Below, piece after piece: positions 23,737-31,923 of a DNA stretch of 64,000 bases; positions within the stretch are counted from its first letter, which is position 1; each line of letters starts with the position of its first letter. The position numbers were made by a program, and so were the translations under genes. A model generated the notes under the pieces. The model was given only the letters and a program-made list of their open reading frames with translations, was not told the DNA's origin and did no database searches. This DNA comes from Pseudomonas thermotolerans DSM 14292 (GTDB taxonomy: Bacteria > Pseudomonadota > Gammaproteobacteria > Pseudomonadales > Pseudomonadaceae): NCBI RefSeq assembly GCF_000364625.1, contig NZ_KB822604.1:82387-146386 (forward strand), given 5' to 3'.

Positions 23737-25113
23737 ATGTCGGTACCCCCGCGTGCCGTTCAGCTCAACGAAGCGAACGCGTTCCTTAAGGAACATCCTG
23801 AGGTCCTGTTCGTCGACCTTCTGATTGCAGATATGAATGGCGTCGTGCGTGGCAAACGCATCGAACGCACCAGCCTCCACAAGGTGTACGAGAAGGGCAT
23901 CAACCTGCCCGCTTCCATCTTCGCCCTCGACATCAACGGTTCCACCGTGGAAAGCACCGGCCTGGGCCTGGATATCGGCGACGCCGACCGCATCTGCTTC
24001 CCCATCCCCGGCACCCTGAGCCGGGAACCCTGGCAGAAGCGCCCCACCGCGCAGTTGCTGATGACCATGCACGAACGGGAGGGCGAGCCATTCTTCGCCG
24101 ACCCCCGCGAAGTGCTGCGCCGGGTGGTGCAGAAGTTCGACGAACTGGGCCTGACCATCTGCGCGGCCTTCGAACTGGAGTTCTACCTGATCGACCAGGA
24201 GAACGTGAACGGCCGCCCGCAGCCGCCGCGCTCGCCGATCTCCGGCAAGCGCCCGCACTCCACCCAGGTGTACCTGATCGACGACCTGGACGAATACGCC
24301 GACTGCCTGCAGGACATCCTGGAAGGCGCCAAGGAACAGGGCATTCCGGCCGACGCCATCGTCAAGGAAAGCGCCCCGGCGCAGTTCGAGGTCAACCTGC
24401 ACTACGTGCCGGATCCCCTTAAAGCCTGCGACTACGCGGTGCTGCTCAAGCGTCTGGTGAAGAACATCGCCTACGACCACGAGATGGACTCGACCTTCAT
24501 GGCCAAGCCCTACCCAGGCCAGGCCGGCAACGGTCTGCACGTGCACATCTCGCTGGTCGACAAAGAGGGCCGCAACATCTTCGCCAGCGAGGATCCGGAG
24601 AAGAACGAGGCACTGCGCCACGCCCTGGGTGGCGTCCTCGAGACCATGCCGGCCTCGATGGCCTTCCTCTGCCCGAACGTCAACTCCTACCGGCGCTTCG
24701 GCGGCCAGTTTTACGTGCCCAACGCGCCGAGCTGGGGCCTGGACAACCGCACCGTGGCGCTGCGGGTGCCGACCGACAGCCCCGATGCGGTACGCATCGA
24801 GCACCGCGTGGCCGGTGCCGACGCCAACCCCTACCTGATGATGGCGGCAATCCTCGCCGGCATTCACCACGGCCTGACCAACAAGATCGAGCCGGGCGAC
24901 CCCATCGAGGGCAACGCCTACGAACAGCTCGAGCAGAGTCTGCCCAACAACCTGCGCGACGCCCTGCGCGTGCTGGACGACAACGAGATCCTGGCACGCT
25001 ACATCGATCCGAAGTACATCGACATCTTCGTCGCCTGCAAGGAAAGCGAGCTGGCCGAGTTCGAGCACTCGATCTCCGACCTGGAGTACAACTGGTACCT
25101 GCACACGGTGTAG
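23737..25113 (+). CDS. spuI: Gamma-glutamylputrescine synthetase (glutamine synthetase-like)
   Basis: Second glutamate-polyamine ligase, 458 residues, PuuA type. Segments: IADMNGVVRGKR, AFELEFYL (metal), [47 protein letters not shown]. It differs clearly from SpuB in the insertion around residue 155-170 (GRPQPPRSPISGK), so the two may divide the polyamine substrates, as in the P. aeruginosa pauA set. Monocistronic, ending at a strong terminator. Confidence 0.93.
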   Translation: MSVPPRAVQLNEANAFLKEHPEVLFVDLLIADMNGVVRGKRIERTSLHKVYEKGINLPASIFALDINGSTVESTGLGLDIGDADRICFPIPGTLSREPWQKRPTAQLLMTMHEREGEPFFADPREVLRRVVQKFDELGLTICAAFELEFYLIDQENVNGRPQPPRSPISGKRPHSTQVYLIDDLDEYADCLQDILEGAKEQGIPADAIVKESAPAQFEVNLHYVPDPLKACDYAVLLKRLVKNIAYDHEMDSTFMAKPYPGQAGNGLHVHISLVDKEGRNIFASEDPEKNEALRHALGGVLETMPASMAFLCPNVNSYRRFGGQFYVPNAPSWGLDNRTVALRVPTDSPDAVRIEHRVAGADANPYLMMAAILAGIHHGLTNKIEPGDPIEGNAYEQLEQSLPNNLRDALRVLDDNEILARYIDPKYIDIFVACKESELAEFEHSISDLEYNWYLHTV

Positions 25114-25128
25114 CGCCACGTCCGCAGA

Positions 25129-25154
25129 ACGCCGGCCATCTGGCCGGCGTTTTT
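25129..25154 (+). terminator. Intrinsic terminator after spuI
   Basis: Arms ACGCCGGCCA and TGGCCGGCGT form a 10-bp stem with a 2-base centre followed by TTTT, 15 bp after the stop codon. Confidence 0.88.
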
Positions 25155-25398
25155 CTGCGTGCACCCACCGTACCGGGCTGGCGCGCCCCCCAAAAAGCCC
25201 TCCAGCTCGCCGGTGAGCGCTCAGGGATGCGCCCTGCCGGTGTGACATTTGCACAGTATCGATTGCACCCCCGGAGTTAGTATCCTGAGGTTCAGCGCCC
25301 CATGCTGCCGGACAGGGCTCGTCCCTCCGCGCAGCGAAGGCGTCGTCTATCCCAAACTGTCGCGGCCCGAGGACCGGACCGCTTGCATAGAGGTCGAT

Positions 25399-26457
25399 AT
25401 GTCGCGCTTGCTGGCTGCATTGCTGTTGGCCCTGACGCCCGTCCTTGCCCTCGCCGAGGATCTCATCCGCGTCTACAACTGGAACGACTACATCGCCCCC
25501 GGGGTGCTCGCTGAGTTCGAGCAGGAAACCGGCATCCGGGTCGAGTACCACACCTACAGCACCATCCAGGAGCTGCTGGAGACCCTCGACCGCGGCGAAG
25601 CCATCGACGTGGCGGTGCCCTCCAACGACTACCTGCCCGGGCTGATCGCCGCAGGCAAACTGCAGCCGCTGGACTTCAACCGCCTGCCCAACCGCCGTCA
25701 CCTCGACCGCCAACTGCTCAGCAAGCTGACCGCCAGCGACTCCGGCAACCGCTATGCCCTGCCCTACCTGTGGGGCGCGGTGGGTCTGGCGATCAACGAG
25801 CCCCAGGCCCAACAGGCCTGGGGCGGCCCGCTGCCGCACAGCTGGAGCCTAGTCTTCGACCCCGAGCAGAGCGCCCGTCTGGCCGGCTGCGGGATCAGCG
25901 TCCTCGACGCCCAAGCCGAAGTGATGACCATCCTGCTCAACTACCAGGGGCACAGCCCGACGCGCACCGCACCGCGACAGATCCAGCGCGCCGGACAGAC
26001 CCTCGCCAAGCTGCGCCCGCACCTGCGCTACGTGGATAGCGAGCGCTACATCGAAGACCTGAAGAACGGCCAGCTGTGCCTGGCGGTGGCCTGGATGGGC
26101 GACGCCCTGGTCGCCGCCGATGCCGGCCAGCCGATCCGCTTCGTCATCCCCGAGGAAGGCACCAGCCTGTTCATCGACAACCTGGTGATCCCCAGCACCG
26201 CACGCCGACCCGACCTCGCCCACCGCTTCATGGACTACCTGATGCGCCCCGAGGTGGCCGCGCGGATCAGCGCCGAAACCCTGTTCCCCACCGCCAACGC
26301 CGGCGCCCGCGAGTACCTCAGCGAGACTCTGGAAAAGCATCCCGAGCTGAACCCGGACCGCGAGACCAAGCGCCGCCTGTTCCTCATCGAGCCGCTTCCG
26401 GACAAGCTGGCCGCCACCCGCGAAGCCACTTGGTCGCAATTCCGCAACAACCTCTGA
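25399..26457 (+). CDS. Orphan polyamine ABC transporter binding protein
   Basis: Periplasmic binding protein of the PotD/PotF family, 352 residues, signal peptide MSRLLAALLLALTPVLALAED. It keeps the polyamine pocket segments (YNWNDYIAPG, VPSNDYLPG, YLWGAVGLAIN, SERYIEDLKNGQ) but has Phe in TSLFIDNLVIP where SpuE has Trp. No permease or ATPase is adjacent, so it may use SpuFGH or act as a sensor. Its position between spuI and aguR matches PA0295 of P. aeruginosa. The ATG at 25399 was chosen because it starts the signal peptide. Confidence 0.87.
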   Translation: MSRLLAALLLALTPVLALAEDLIRVYNWNDYIAPGVLAEFEQETGIRVEYHTYSTIQELLETLDRGEAIDVAVPSNDYLPGLIAAGKLQPLDFNRLPNRRHLDRQLLSKLTASDSGNRYALPYLWGAVGLAINEPQAQQAWGGPLPHSWSLVFDPEQSARLAGCGISVLDAQAEVMTILLNYQGHSPTRTAPRQIQRAGQTLAKLRPHLRYVDSERYIEDLKNGQLCLAVAWMGDALVAADAGQPIRFVIPEEGTSLFIDNLVIPSTARRPDLAHRFMDYLMRPEVAARISAETLFPTANAGAREYLSETLEKHPELNPDRETKRRLFLIEPLPDKLAATREATWSQFRNNL

Positions 26458-26556
26458 GCGCCGACCGGCGCCCCAGCCGACAGGCGGGGCGCACGGGCTT
26501 GCCGGCAGCGCCGCGCCTGACGTCCAATAGCTGCCCCCGGGCCCGGAACCACCACC

Positions 26557-27222
26557 ATGCCGCCACGTCCCGCCAGCACCCGCAAGCCGCGCGCCAGCAG
26601 CCAGGCACGCATCGCCGTGATCCTCGATGCCGCGCGCGCCCTGCTCACCGAACAGGGCGTGGCCGGGCTGTCCATCTACGGCGTGGCGGAACGCGCGCAG
26701 ATCCCACCTTCCTCGGTCTACCACTTCTTCGCCAGCGTACCGGCCCTGCTCGAGGCGCTCACCGCCGACGTGCATGCCGCCTTCCGCGCCGCCCTGCACC
26801 AGCCGGTGGAGCACGCCGCGCTGCGCGACTGGCGCGATCTGGCGCGCCTGGTGGAGCAACGCATGCTGGCGATCTACGCCGCCGACGCCGCCGCCCGCCA
26901 GCTGATCCTCACCCAGCACGGCCTGGCCGAAATCACCCGCGCCGACCAGCAGCACGACCTCGAGCTCGGCCAGCTGCTGCAGCAGCTGTTCGAACGCCAC
27001 TTCGCCCTGCCGCCGCTGCCGGCGGACGTCGACGTCTTCGCCCTGGCCCTGGAGCTCAGCGACCGGATCTACGCGCGCTCGGTGCAGCTGCACGGGGTGG
27101 TCAGCCCGCGCCTCGCCGAGGAAGGCATGCGGGTGTTCGAGGCCTACCTGGGCCTGTACCTGCCGCCGCACCTGCCGAAGCGCGAGCGGCCACTGGAGCA
27201 GCTTCAGATAGCCTCGAGATAA
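26557..27222 (+). CDS. aguR: TetR family regulator of agmatine catabolism
   Basis: A 221-residue TetR-type repressor with the N-terminal helix-turn-helix GVAGLSIYGVAERAQIPPSSVYHFFASV (residues about 36-64) and a variable ligand domain. It lies directly upstream of aguBA, which agmatine and N-carbamoylputrescine induce through AguR in P. aeruginosa. The 174-bp gap to aguB carries repeated A/T-rich motifs suited to an operator. Confidence 0.88.
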   Translation: MPPRPASTRKPRASSQARIAVILDAARALLTEQGVAGLSIYGVAERAQIPPSSVYHFFASVPALLEALTADVHAAFRAALHQPVEHAALRDWRDLARLVEQRMLAIYAADAAARQLILTQHGLAEITRADQQHDLELGQLLQQLFERHFALPPLPADVDVFALALELSDRIYARSVQLHGVVSPRLAEEGMRVFEAYLGLYLPPHLPKRERPLEQLQIASR

Positions 27223-27223
27223 G

Positions 27224-27300
27224 TTCGATATTTATCCGTTTTCTTATCGTGATACGTAATCCGATAGATAAATTTCGCTACTAAATTCGATTTTTATCGA
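27224..27300. promoter_or_regulatory. Candidate AguR operator, two copies of a 15-bp motif
   Basis: TTCGATATTTATCCG (27224-27238) and TTCGATTTTTATCGA (27286-27300) share 12 of 15 bases and lie 62 bp apart; the second contains the inverted repeat TCGAT-N4-ATCGA. They sit in an unusually A/T-rich gap before aguB. Assignment to AguR is inference from position. Confidence 0.45.
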
Positions 27301-27396
27301 CTATAAAATCGTCACTCGCCGACTTTCACCGTGGCGTTACCGGTCTCTGCTAGGTTCAGTAGACCTTCTCGCAACCGCACTCACGAGGTTCGCCCC

Positions 27397-28278
27397 ATGT
27401 CCCGCATCGTCACCGTCGCCGCCACCCAGATGGCCTGCTCCTGGGATCGCGCCGCTAACATCGCCAATGCCGAGAAACTGGTGCGCCAGGCGGCCGCCCA
27501 GGGCGCGCAGATCATTCTGATCCAGGAGCTCTTCGAAACCCCCTACTTCTGCCAGAAGCCCAACGCCGACTACACCCAGCTGGCCACCCCGGTGGATGAG
27601 AACCCGGCCATCGCGCACTTCCAGAAGGTCGCCGCCGAGCTGCAGGTGGTACTGCCGATCAGCTTCTTCGAACGGGCCGGCCGCGCGCGCTTCAACAGCA
27701 TCGCGATCATCGACGCCGACGGCAGCAACCTGGGCATCTACCGCAAGAGCCACATCCCGGACGGCCCCGGCTACCACGAGAAGTACTACTTCAATCCGGG
27801 TGACACCGGGTTCCAGGTCTGGCAGACCCGCTACGCGAAGATCGGCGTCGGCATCTGCTGGGACCAGTGGTTCCCCGAGTGCGCGCGCAGCATGGCGCTG
27901 ATGGGCGCGGAGATTCTCCTCTACCCGACCGCCATCGGCAGCGAGCCGCATGACCCGAGCATCAACTCCCGCGACCACTGGCAGCGCGTCCAGCAAGGCC
28001 ACGCCGGCGCCAACCTGATGCCGCTGGTGGCCAGCAACCGCATCGGCAAGGAAGAACAGGACGGCTACGACATCACCTTCTACGGCTCCTCGTTCATCGC
28101 CGACCAGTTCGGCGCCAAGGTCAAGGAGCTGAACGAGAGCGAGGAAGGCGTGCTGGTGCACAGCTTCGATCTCGACGAGCTGGAGAAGATCCGCACCGCC
28201 TGGGGCGTGTTCCGCGACCGCCGGCCAAACCTGTACTGGCCGATCGCAACCCTGGACGGCGAGAACCCCTCGGAATAA
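27397..28278 (+). CDS. aguB: N-carbamoylputrescine amidohydrolase
   Basis: Hydrolyses N-carbamoylputrescine to putrescine, CO2 and ammonia in the cytoplasm. A 293-residue nitrilase-fold enzyme with the catalytic triad Glu44 ([11 protein letters not shown]), Lys117 ([12 protein letters not shown]) and Cys154 ([12 protein letters not shown]). The ATG at 27397 follows a GAGG site. Operon with aguA, 53 bp apart, with a perfect hairpin between them. Confidence 0.96.
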   Translation: MSRIVTVAATQMACSWDRAANIANAEKLVRQAAAQGAQIILIQELFETPYFCQKPNADYTQLATPVDENPAIAHFQKVAAELQVVLPISFFERAGRARFNSIAIIDADGSNLGIYRKSHIPDGPGYHEKYYFNPGDTGFQVWQTRYAKIGVGICWDQWFPECARSMALMGAEILLYPTAIGSEPHDPSINSRDHWQRVQQGHAGANLMPLVASNRIGKEEQDGYDITFYGSSFIADQFGAKVKELNESEEGVLVHSFDLDELEKIRTAWGVFRDRRPNLYWPIATLDGENPSE

Positions 28279-28289
28279 CCGGCCCAGCC

Positions 28290-28312
28290 GCGCCCCGGAG
28301 CGTCCGGGGCGC
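28290..28312 (+). promoter_or_regulatory. Hairpin between aguB and aguA
   Basis: Perfect 10-base arms (GCGCCCCGGA and its complement) with a 3-base loop fill most of the 53-bp gap. No T-run, so more likely an attenuator or RNA-stability element than a full terminator. Confidence 0.45.
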
Positions 28313-28331
28313 CGCCGAACAAGGAGTGCCC

Positions 28332-29438
28332 ATGACCACCCTAAGCTCTACCCCGCGCGCCGACGGCTTCCGCATGCCCGCCGAGTGGGAACCGCACAGC
28401 CAGACCTGGATGATCTGGCCGGAGCGCCCGGACAACTGGCGGCTCGGCGGCAAGCCGGCCCAGGCCGCCTTCACCGCGGTGGCCAAGGCCATCGCCCGTT
28501 TCGAGCCGGTGACCGTGTGCGTGTCCGCCGGCCAATACGAGAACGCCCGCGCGCGCCTGGACGATCCGCGCATCCGCGTGGTGGAGATCAGCAGCGACGA
28601 CGCCTGGGTGCGCGACACCGGGCCGACCTTCGTGATTGACGACCAAGGTAGCGTGCGCGGCGTGGACTGGACCTTCAATGCCTGGGGCGGCCTGGACGGC
28701 GGCCTCTACGCCAGCTGGGTGCGCGACGACCAGGTGGCCAGCAAGATCCTCGAGGTCGAGCGCTGCGACCGCTACCGCACCGAAGGCTTCGTTCTGGAGG
28801 GCGGCTCCATCCACGTGGACGGCGAAGGCACCCTGATCACCACCGAGGAATGCCTGCTCAACCGCAACCGCAACCCGCAGCTGTCCCGTGAGCAGATCGA
28901 AACGGTGCTGCGCGAACACCTGGCGGTGGACACCATCATCTGGCTACCGGAAGGCCTGTACAACGACGAGACCGATGGCCACGTCGACAACTTCTGCTGC
29001 TTCGTGCGCCCCGGCGAGGTCTTGCTGGCCTGGACCGACGACCCGGCCGACCCCAACTACCCGCGTTGCCAGGCGGCGCTGCGCGTGCTGGAGCAGGCGC
29101 GCGACGCCCGCGGCCGCTCGCTGCAGGTGCACAAGCTGCCGATCCCCGGCCCGCTGTACGCCACCGCGGAGGAGTGCGCCGGAGTCGACCGGGTGGCCGG
29201 CAGCCAGCCGCGCGATCCCTCGGTGCGCCTGGCCGGCTCCTACGTGAACTTCCTGATCGTCAACGGCGGGATCATCGCGCCGCGCTTCGACGATCCCAAG
29301 GACGCCGAGGCCGAGGCCATCCTCCGCCGAGTGTTCCCCGAGCATGAGGTGGTGATGGTGCCGGGCCGGGAGATCCTCCTGGGCGGCGGCAACATCCACT
29401 GCATCACCCAGCAGCAGCCGGCCCCGCAGCGTCGCTGA
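28332..29438 (+). CDS. aguA: Agmatine deiminase
   Basis: Converts agmatine to N-carbamoylputrescine and ammonia. A 368-residue member of the guanidino-modifying superfamily: WPERPDNWR near the N-terminus, [24 protein letters not shown] with catalytic acid/His, and the nucleophile Cys357 in [12 protein letters not shown]. The start is the ATG that follows AAGGAG by 5 bases. Confidence 0.97.
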   Translation: MTTLSSTPRADGFRMPAEWEPHSQTWMIWPERPDNWRLGGKPAQAAFTAVAKAIARFEPVTVCVSAGQYENARARLDDPRIRVVEISSDDAWVRDTGPTFVIDDQGSVRGVDWTFNAWGGLDGGLYASWVRDDQVASKILEVERCDRYRTEGFVLEGGSIHVDGEGTLITTEECLLNRNRNPQLSREQIETVLREHLAVDTIIWLPEGLYNDETDGHVDNFCCFVRPGEVLLAWTDDPADPNYPRCQAALRVLEQARDARGRSLQVHKLPIPGPLYATAEECAGVDRVAGSQPRDPSVRLAGSYVNFLIVNGGIIAPRFDDPKDAEAEAILRRVFPEHEVVMVPGREILLGGGNIHCITQQQPAPQRR

Positions 29439-29468
29439 GAGCGGCCGGCCGCAGGACGGCGCTCCGCC

Positions 29469-30440
29469 TCAGCCGCTCACCACGCGGTTCTTGCCCTGCC
29501 GCTTGGCCTGGTACATGGCCGCGTCGGCCCGGCTGTAGAGGGCGTCCAGGGACTCGTCCTGGGGCGTCAGGTCGGCCAGGCCCATGCTCACGGTGATCCT
29601 CAGCCGCTGGCCGTCGACCTGCAGGGCCAGGCGCTGGATCTCCCGCTGCAGGCGCCGGGCGATCTGCCCGGCGAGGGCCGAGTCACAGTGCGGCAGCAGC
29701 ACGGCGAATTCCTCGCCGCCAATCCGTCCGAACAGGTCGCCGCGGCGCAGCGCGGCGCTGCTGCACCTGGCGATGCCCTGCAGCACCTGATCGCCGACCT
29801 GATGGCCGTGGCTGTCGTTGATCCGCTTGAAGTCGTCCACGTCGAAGAGCAGGAAGGCCAGCGGCATGCCGGCCTGGCGCGCGGCATCGAACTCGCGCCG
29901 GGCGCACTCGAAGAAGTAGCGGCGGTTGTAGCTCTGGGTCAGCGCGTCGGTGATGGCCAGGTTCTGCAGCTCGCCCTCCAGCTGCTTCTTGTCGGTGATG
30001 TCCTCGGCGATGCCCACCAGGATGGGGCCGGTGCCGTTGTAGGTGTGGTGGCTGACGAAACACTTGTCGCTGATCCAACGCAGCTCGCCCTCGCCGCGCA
30101 GGATGCGGTACTCGCGCTCCTCCAGGGCGCCCTTCTCCAGCGCCTCCGCGAGACTGCCCACGGCGTACTCCAGGTCGTCCGGGTAGATGCTGTTGACCCA
30201 CTCGTTGAAGTCCGCCAGCAGCAGCGCGGCGGAACGCCCGAAGATGCGCTCGTAGGCGGGACTCACGTAGATCATCTTGCGATTCGGCCAGTCGAGCACC
30301 CAGAGCACCGCGTTGATGCTGCCCAGCAGGCCGCTGATCAGCTGCTCGCGCTCGCGCAGGCGCTCCACCTCGGCCCGGCTGTGTATGAGCGCCAGGGTGA
30401 GTTCTTCCAGCTCACTGGGTACCGAGGTCTTCTCTTCCAT
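29469..30440 (-). CDS. PAS-GGDEF diguanylate cyclase
   Basis: A 323-residue cytosolic cyclase making c-di-GMP. A short coiled coil (residues 1-35) precedes a PAS domain (about 38-155: INAVLWVLDWPNRKMIYVSPAYERIFGR) and a GGDEF domain (about 165-320). The active-site motif GGEEF is intact, and the inhibitory I-site RRGD lies five residues before it, so product inhibition is expected. No membrane segments. Similar in length and place to PA0290 of P. aeruginosa. Convergent with aguA. Confidence 0.92.
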   Translation of the reverse strand: MEEKTSVPSELEELTLALIHSRAEVERLREREQLISGLLGSINAVLWVLDWPNRKMIYVSPAYERIFGRSAALLLADFNEWVNSIYPDDLEYAVGSLAEALEKGALEEREYRILRGEGELRWISDKCFVSHHTYNGTGPILVGIAEDITDKKQLEGELQNLAITDALTQSYNRRYFFECARREFDAARQAGMPLAFLLFDVDDFKRINDSHGHQVGDQVLQGIARCSSAALRRGDLFGRIGGEEFAVLLPHCDSALAGQIARRLQREIQRLALQVDGQRLRITVSMGLADLTPQDESLDALYSRADAAMYQAKRQGKNRVVSG

Positions 30441-30533
30441 TAGAAAATCCGATCGAGGTTGCGGGACTTCCCCGGAGCATATCGCGTCTCCCCGGACGCC
30501 GGCAGACAGTCTGTCGCCTGCCGCCCAGGCATG

Positions 30534-30566
30534 AAAAAGGCCACCTGCCCGGGAGGACAGGTGGCC
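30534..30566 (-). terminator. Intrinsic terminator of desA
   Basis: On the minus strand arms GGCCACCTG and its complement (30539-30566) are followed by TTTTT, about 20 bp after the desA stop. Confidence 0.85.
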
Positions 30567-30584
30567 TGGTGCGTGACGGGCCGG

Positions 30585-31772
30585 TCAGACCGCCGCGGCG
30601 GGACGCAGCGAATAGGTCTTCAGCTGCTCGGCGAAGTCTCGCAGCGACTGGATGCCGCTGCTTTCCGCGTCCACCACCCACTGCTTGATGGCTTCCAGCA
30701 TCTCGTGGCCGTTGGCGCTGGTACGCGCCCAGATCTGCTGCAGCGCCAGGCGCTTCTCGTAGATCACCTTAAGAGCCTGGCTCTGCGCCAGCAGGTCGGC
30801 GATGCGCGCCTGGTGGCGTTCCTCCAGCAGGCTCGGCTCACGGGCCAGCAGGCGCTTGGCGCGGCGGAACAGGTGACGCACCGAGGCGTCGGCCTTGGCC
30901 AGCTCCTGCTTGACCAGCGGGGCGATCACCAGCTTGCGGTACTGGGCCATGATCTGGAAGCGGTTGTTGAGGATCGCCAGGGCGGTGTCCATGTCCAGGC
31001 TGCGCTTGCCCTCGACCCGGTGGGCGATGGGCGCGACGCGCTGCACCTTAGCCAGACCAAGGAAGCTGAACAGCTTGATCCACGCCCAGCCCAGGTCGAA
31101 CTCCCACTTCTTCACCGACAGCTTGGCGGAGTTCGGATAGGTATGGTGATTGTTGTGCAGCTCCTCGCCGCCAATGATGATGCCCCAGGGCACCAGGTTG
31201 GTGGCGGCGTCGCGGCACTCGAAGTTGCGGTAGCCGATGTAGTGGCCGAGGCCGTTGACCACCCCGGCGGCCCAGAACGGGATCCACATCATCTGCACCG
31301 CCCAGACGGTCAGGCCGAGGGCGCCGAACAGGGCCAGGTCGATCAGCGCCATGAGGGTCACGCCGCCGATCGGGAAGCGACTGTAGACATGCCGCTCGAT
31401 CCAGTCGTCCGGGCAGTTCTTGCCATAGATGCGCAGAGTTTCCTGGTTCTTCGCCTCTTCGCGGTACAGCTCGGCGCCCTTGCGCAGTACCGTGCCCAGG
31501 CCCTTGATCACCGGGCTGTGGGGGTCGTCGACGGTTTCGCACTTGGCGTGGTGCTTGCGGTGGATGGCGGTCCACTCGCGGGTGTTCATGCCGGTGGTCA
31601 TCCACAGCCAGAACCGGAAGAAATGCTTGAGAGCGGGATGCAGCTCCAGGGCCCGATGGGCCGAATAGCGATGCAGGTAGACGGTGACCGATATGATGGT
31701 CACGTGGGTAAGGATCAGGGTGACGGCAACCAGTTGCCACACCGACAGGTCGAGAAGACCGTTGTACCACAT
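30585..31772 (-). CDS. desA: Acyl-lipid delta-9 fatty acid desaturase
   Basis: Membrane di-iron desaturase that introduces a double bond into phospholipid acyl chains. The 395-residue protein has the three histidine boxes HRYSAHR (about residue 34), HRKHH (about 71) and NNHHTYP (about 210) among hydrophobic spans, and a long helical C-terminal tail (residues 270-395). Length matches P. aeruginosa DesA (PA0286). Its promoter faces the GGDEF-EAL gene; the minus-strand sequence GTCAGACATAATGC in the gap could supply a -10 (CATAAT). Confidence 0.93.
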   Translation of the reverse strand: MWYNGLLDLSVWQLVAVTLILTHVTIISVTVYLHRYSAHRALELHPALKHFFRFWLWMTTGMNTREWTAIHRKHHAKCETVDDPHSPVIKGLGTVLRKGAELYREEAKNQETLRIYGKNCPDDWIERHVYSRFPIGGVTLMALIDLALFGALGLTVWAVQMMWIPFWAAGVVNGLGHYIGYRNFECRDAATNLVPWGIIIGGEELHNNHHTYPNSAKLSVKKWEFDLGWAWIKLFSFLGLAKVQRVAPIAHRVEGKRSLDMDTALAILNNRFQIMAQYRKLVIAPLVKQELAKADASVRHLFRRAKRLLAREPSLLEERHQARIADLLAQSQALKVIYEKRLALQQIWARTSANGHEMLEAIKQWVVDAESSGIQSLRDFAEQLKTYSLRPAAAV

Positions 31773-31873
31773 AGAGCGGGGTGCCTCGGGAGGGGTGAAT
31801 GAGGTAGATTTGTCGCACAAACCTGCAAGCATTATGTCTGACTGGGTTCAGAAAACCAGCCGATCTTTTTGAT

Positions 31874-31887
31874 CAGAATGTGTTCTG
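31874..31887. promoter_or_regulatory. Inverted repeat between desA and the GGDEF-EAL gene
   Basis: CAGAA-TGTG-TTCTG is a perfect 5-bp inverted repeat in the 151-bp divergent gap, a possible dimeric repressor site. The regulator is unknown. Confidence 0.35.
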
Positions 31888-31923
31888 CAGGGCCATAATC
31901 AAACAGCCTTGCGTCCCTATCCC

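Noticed and set aside
23635..25839. 734-codon minus-strand frame opposite spuI
   Set aside because: Antisense to spuI and the orphan receptor; composition and lack of domains mark it as a shadow.
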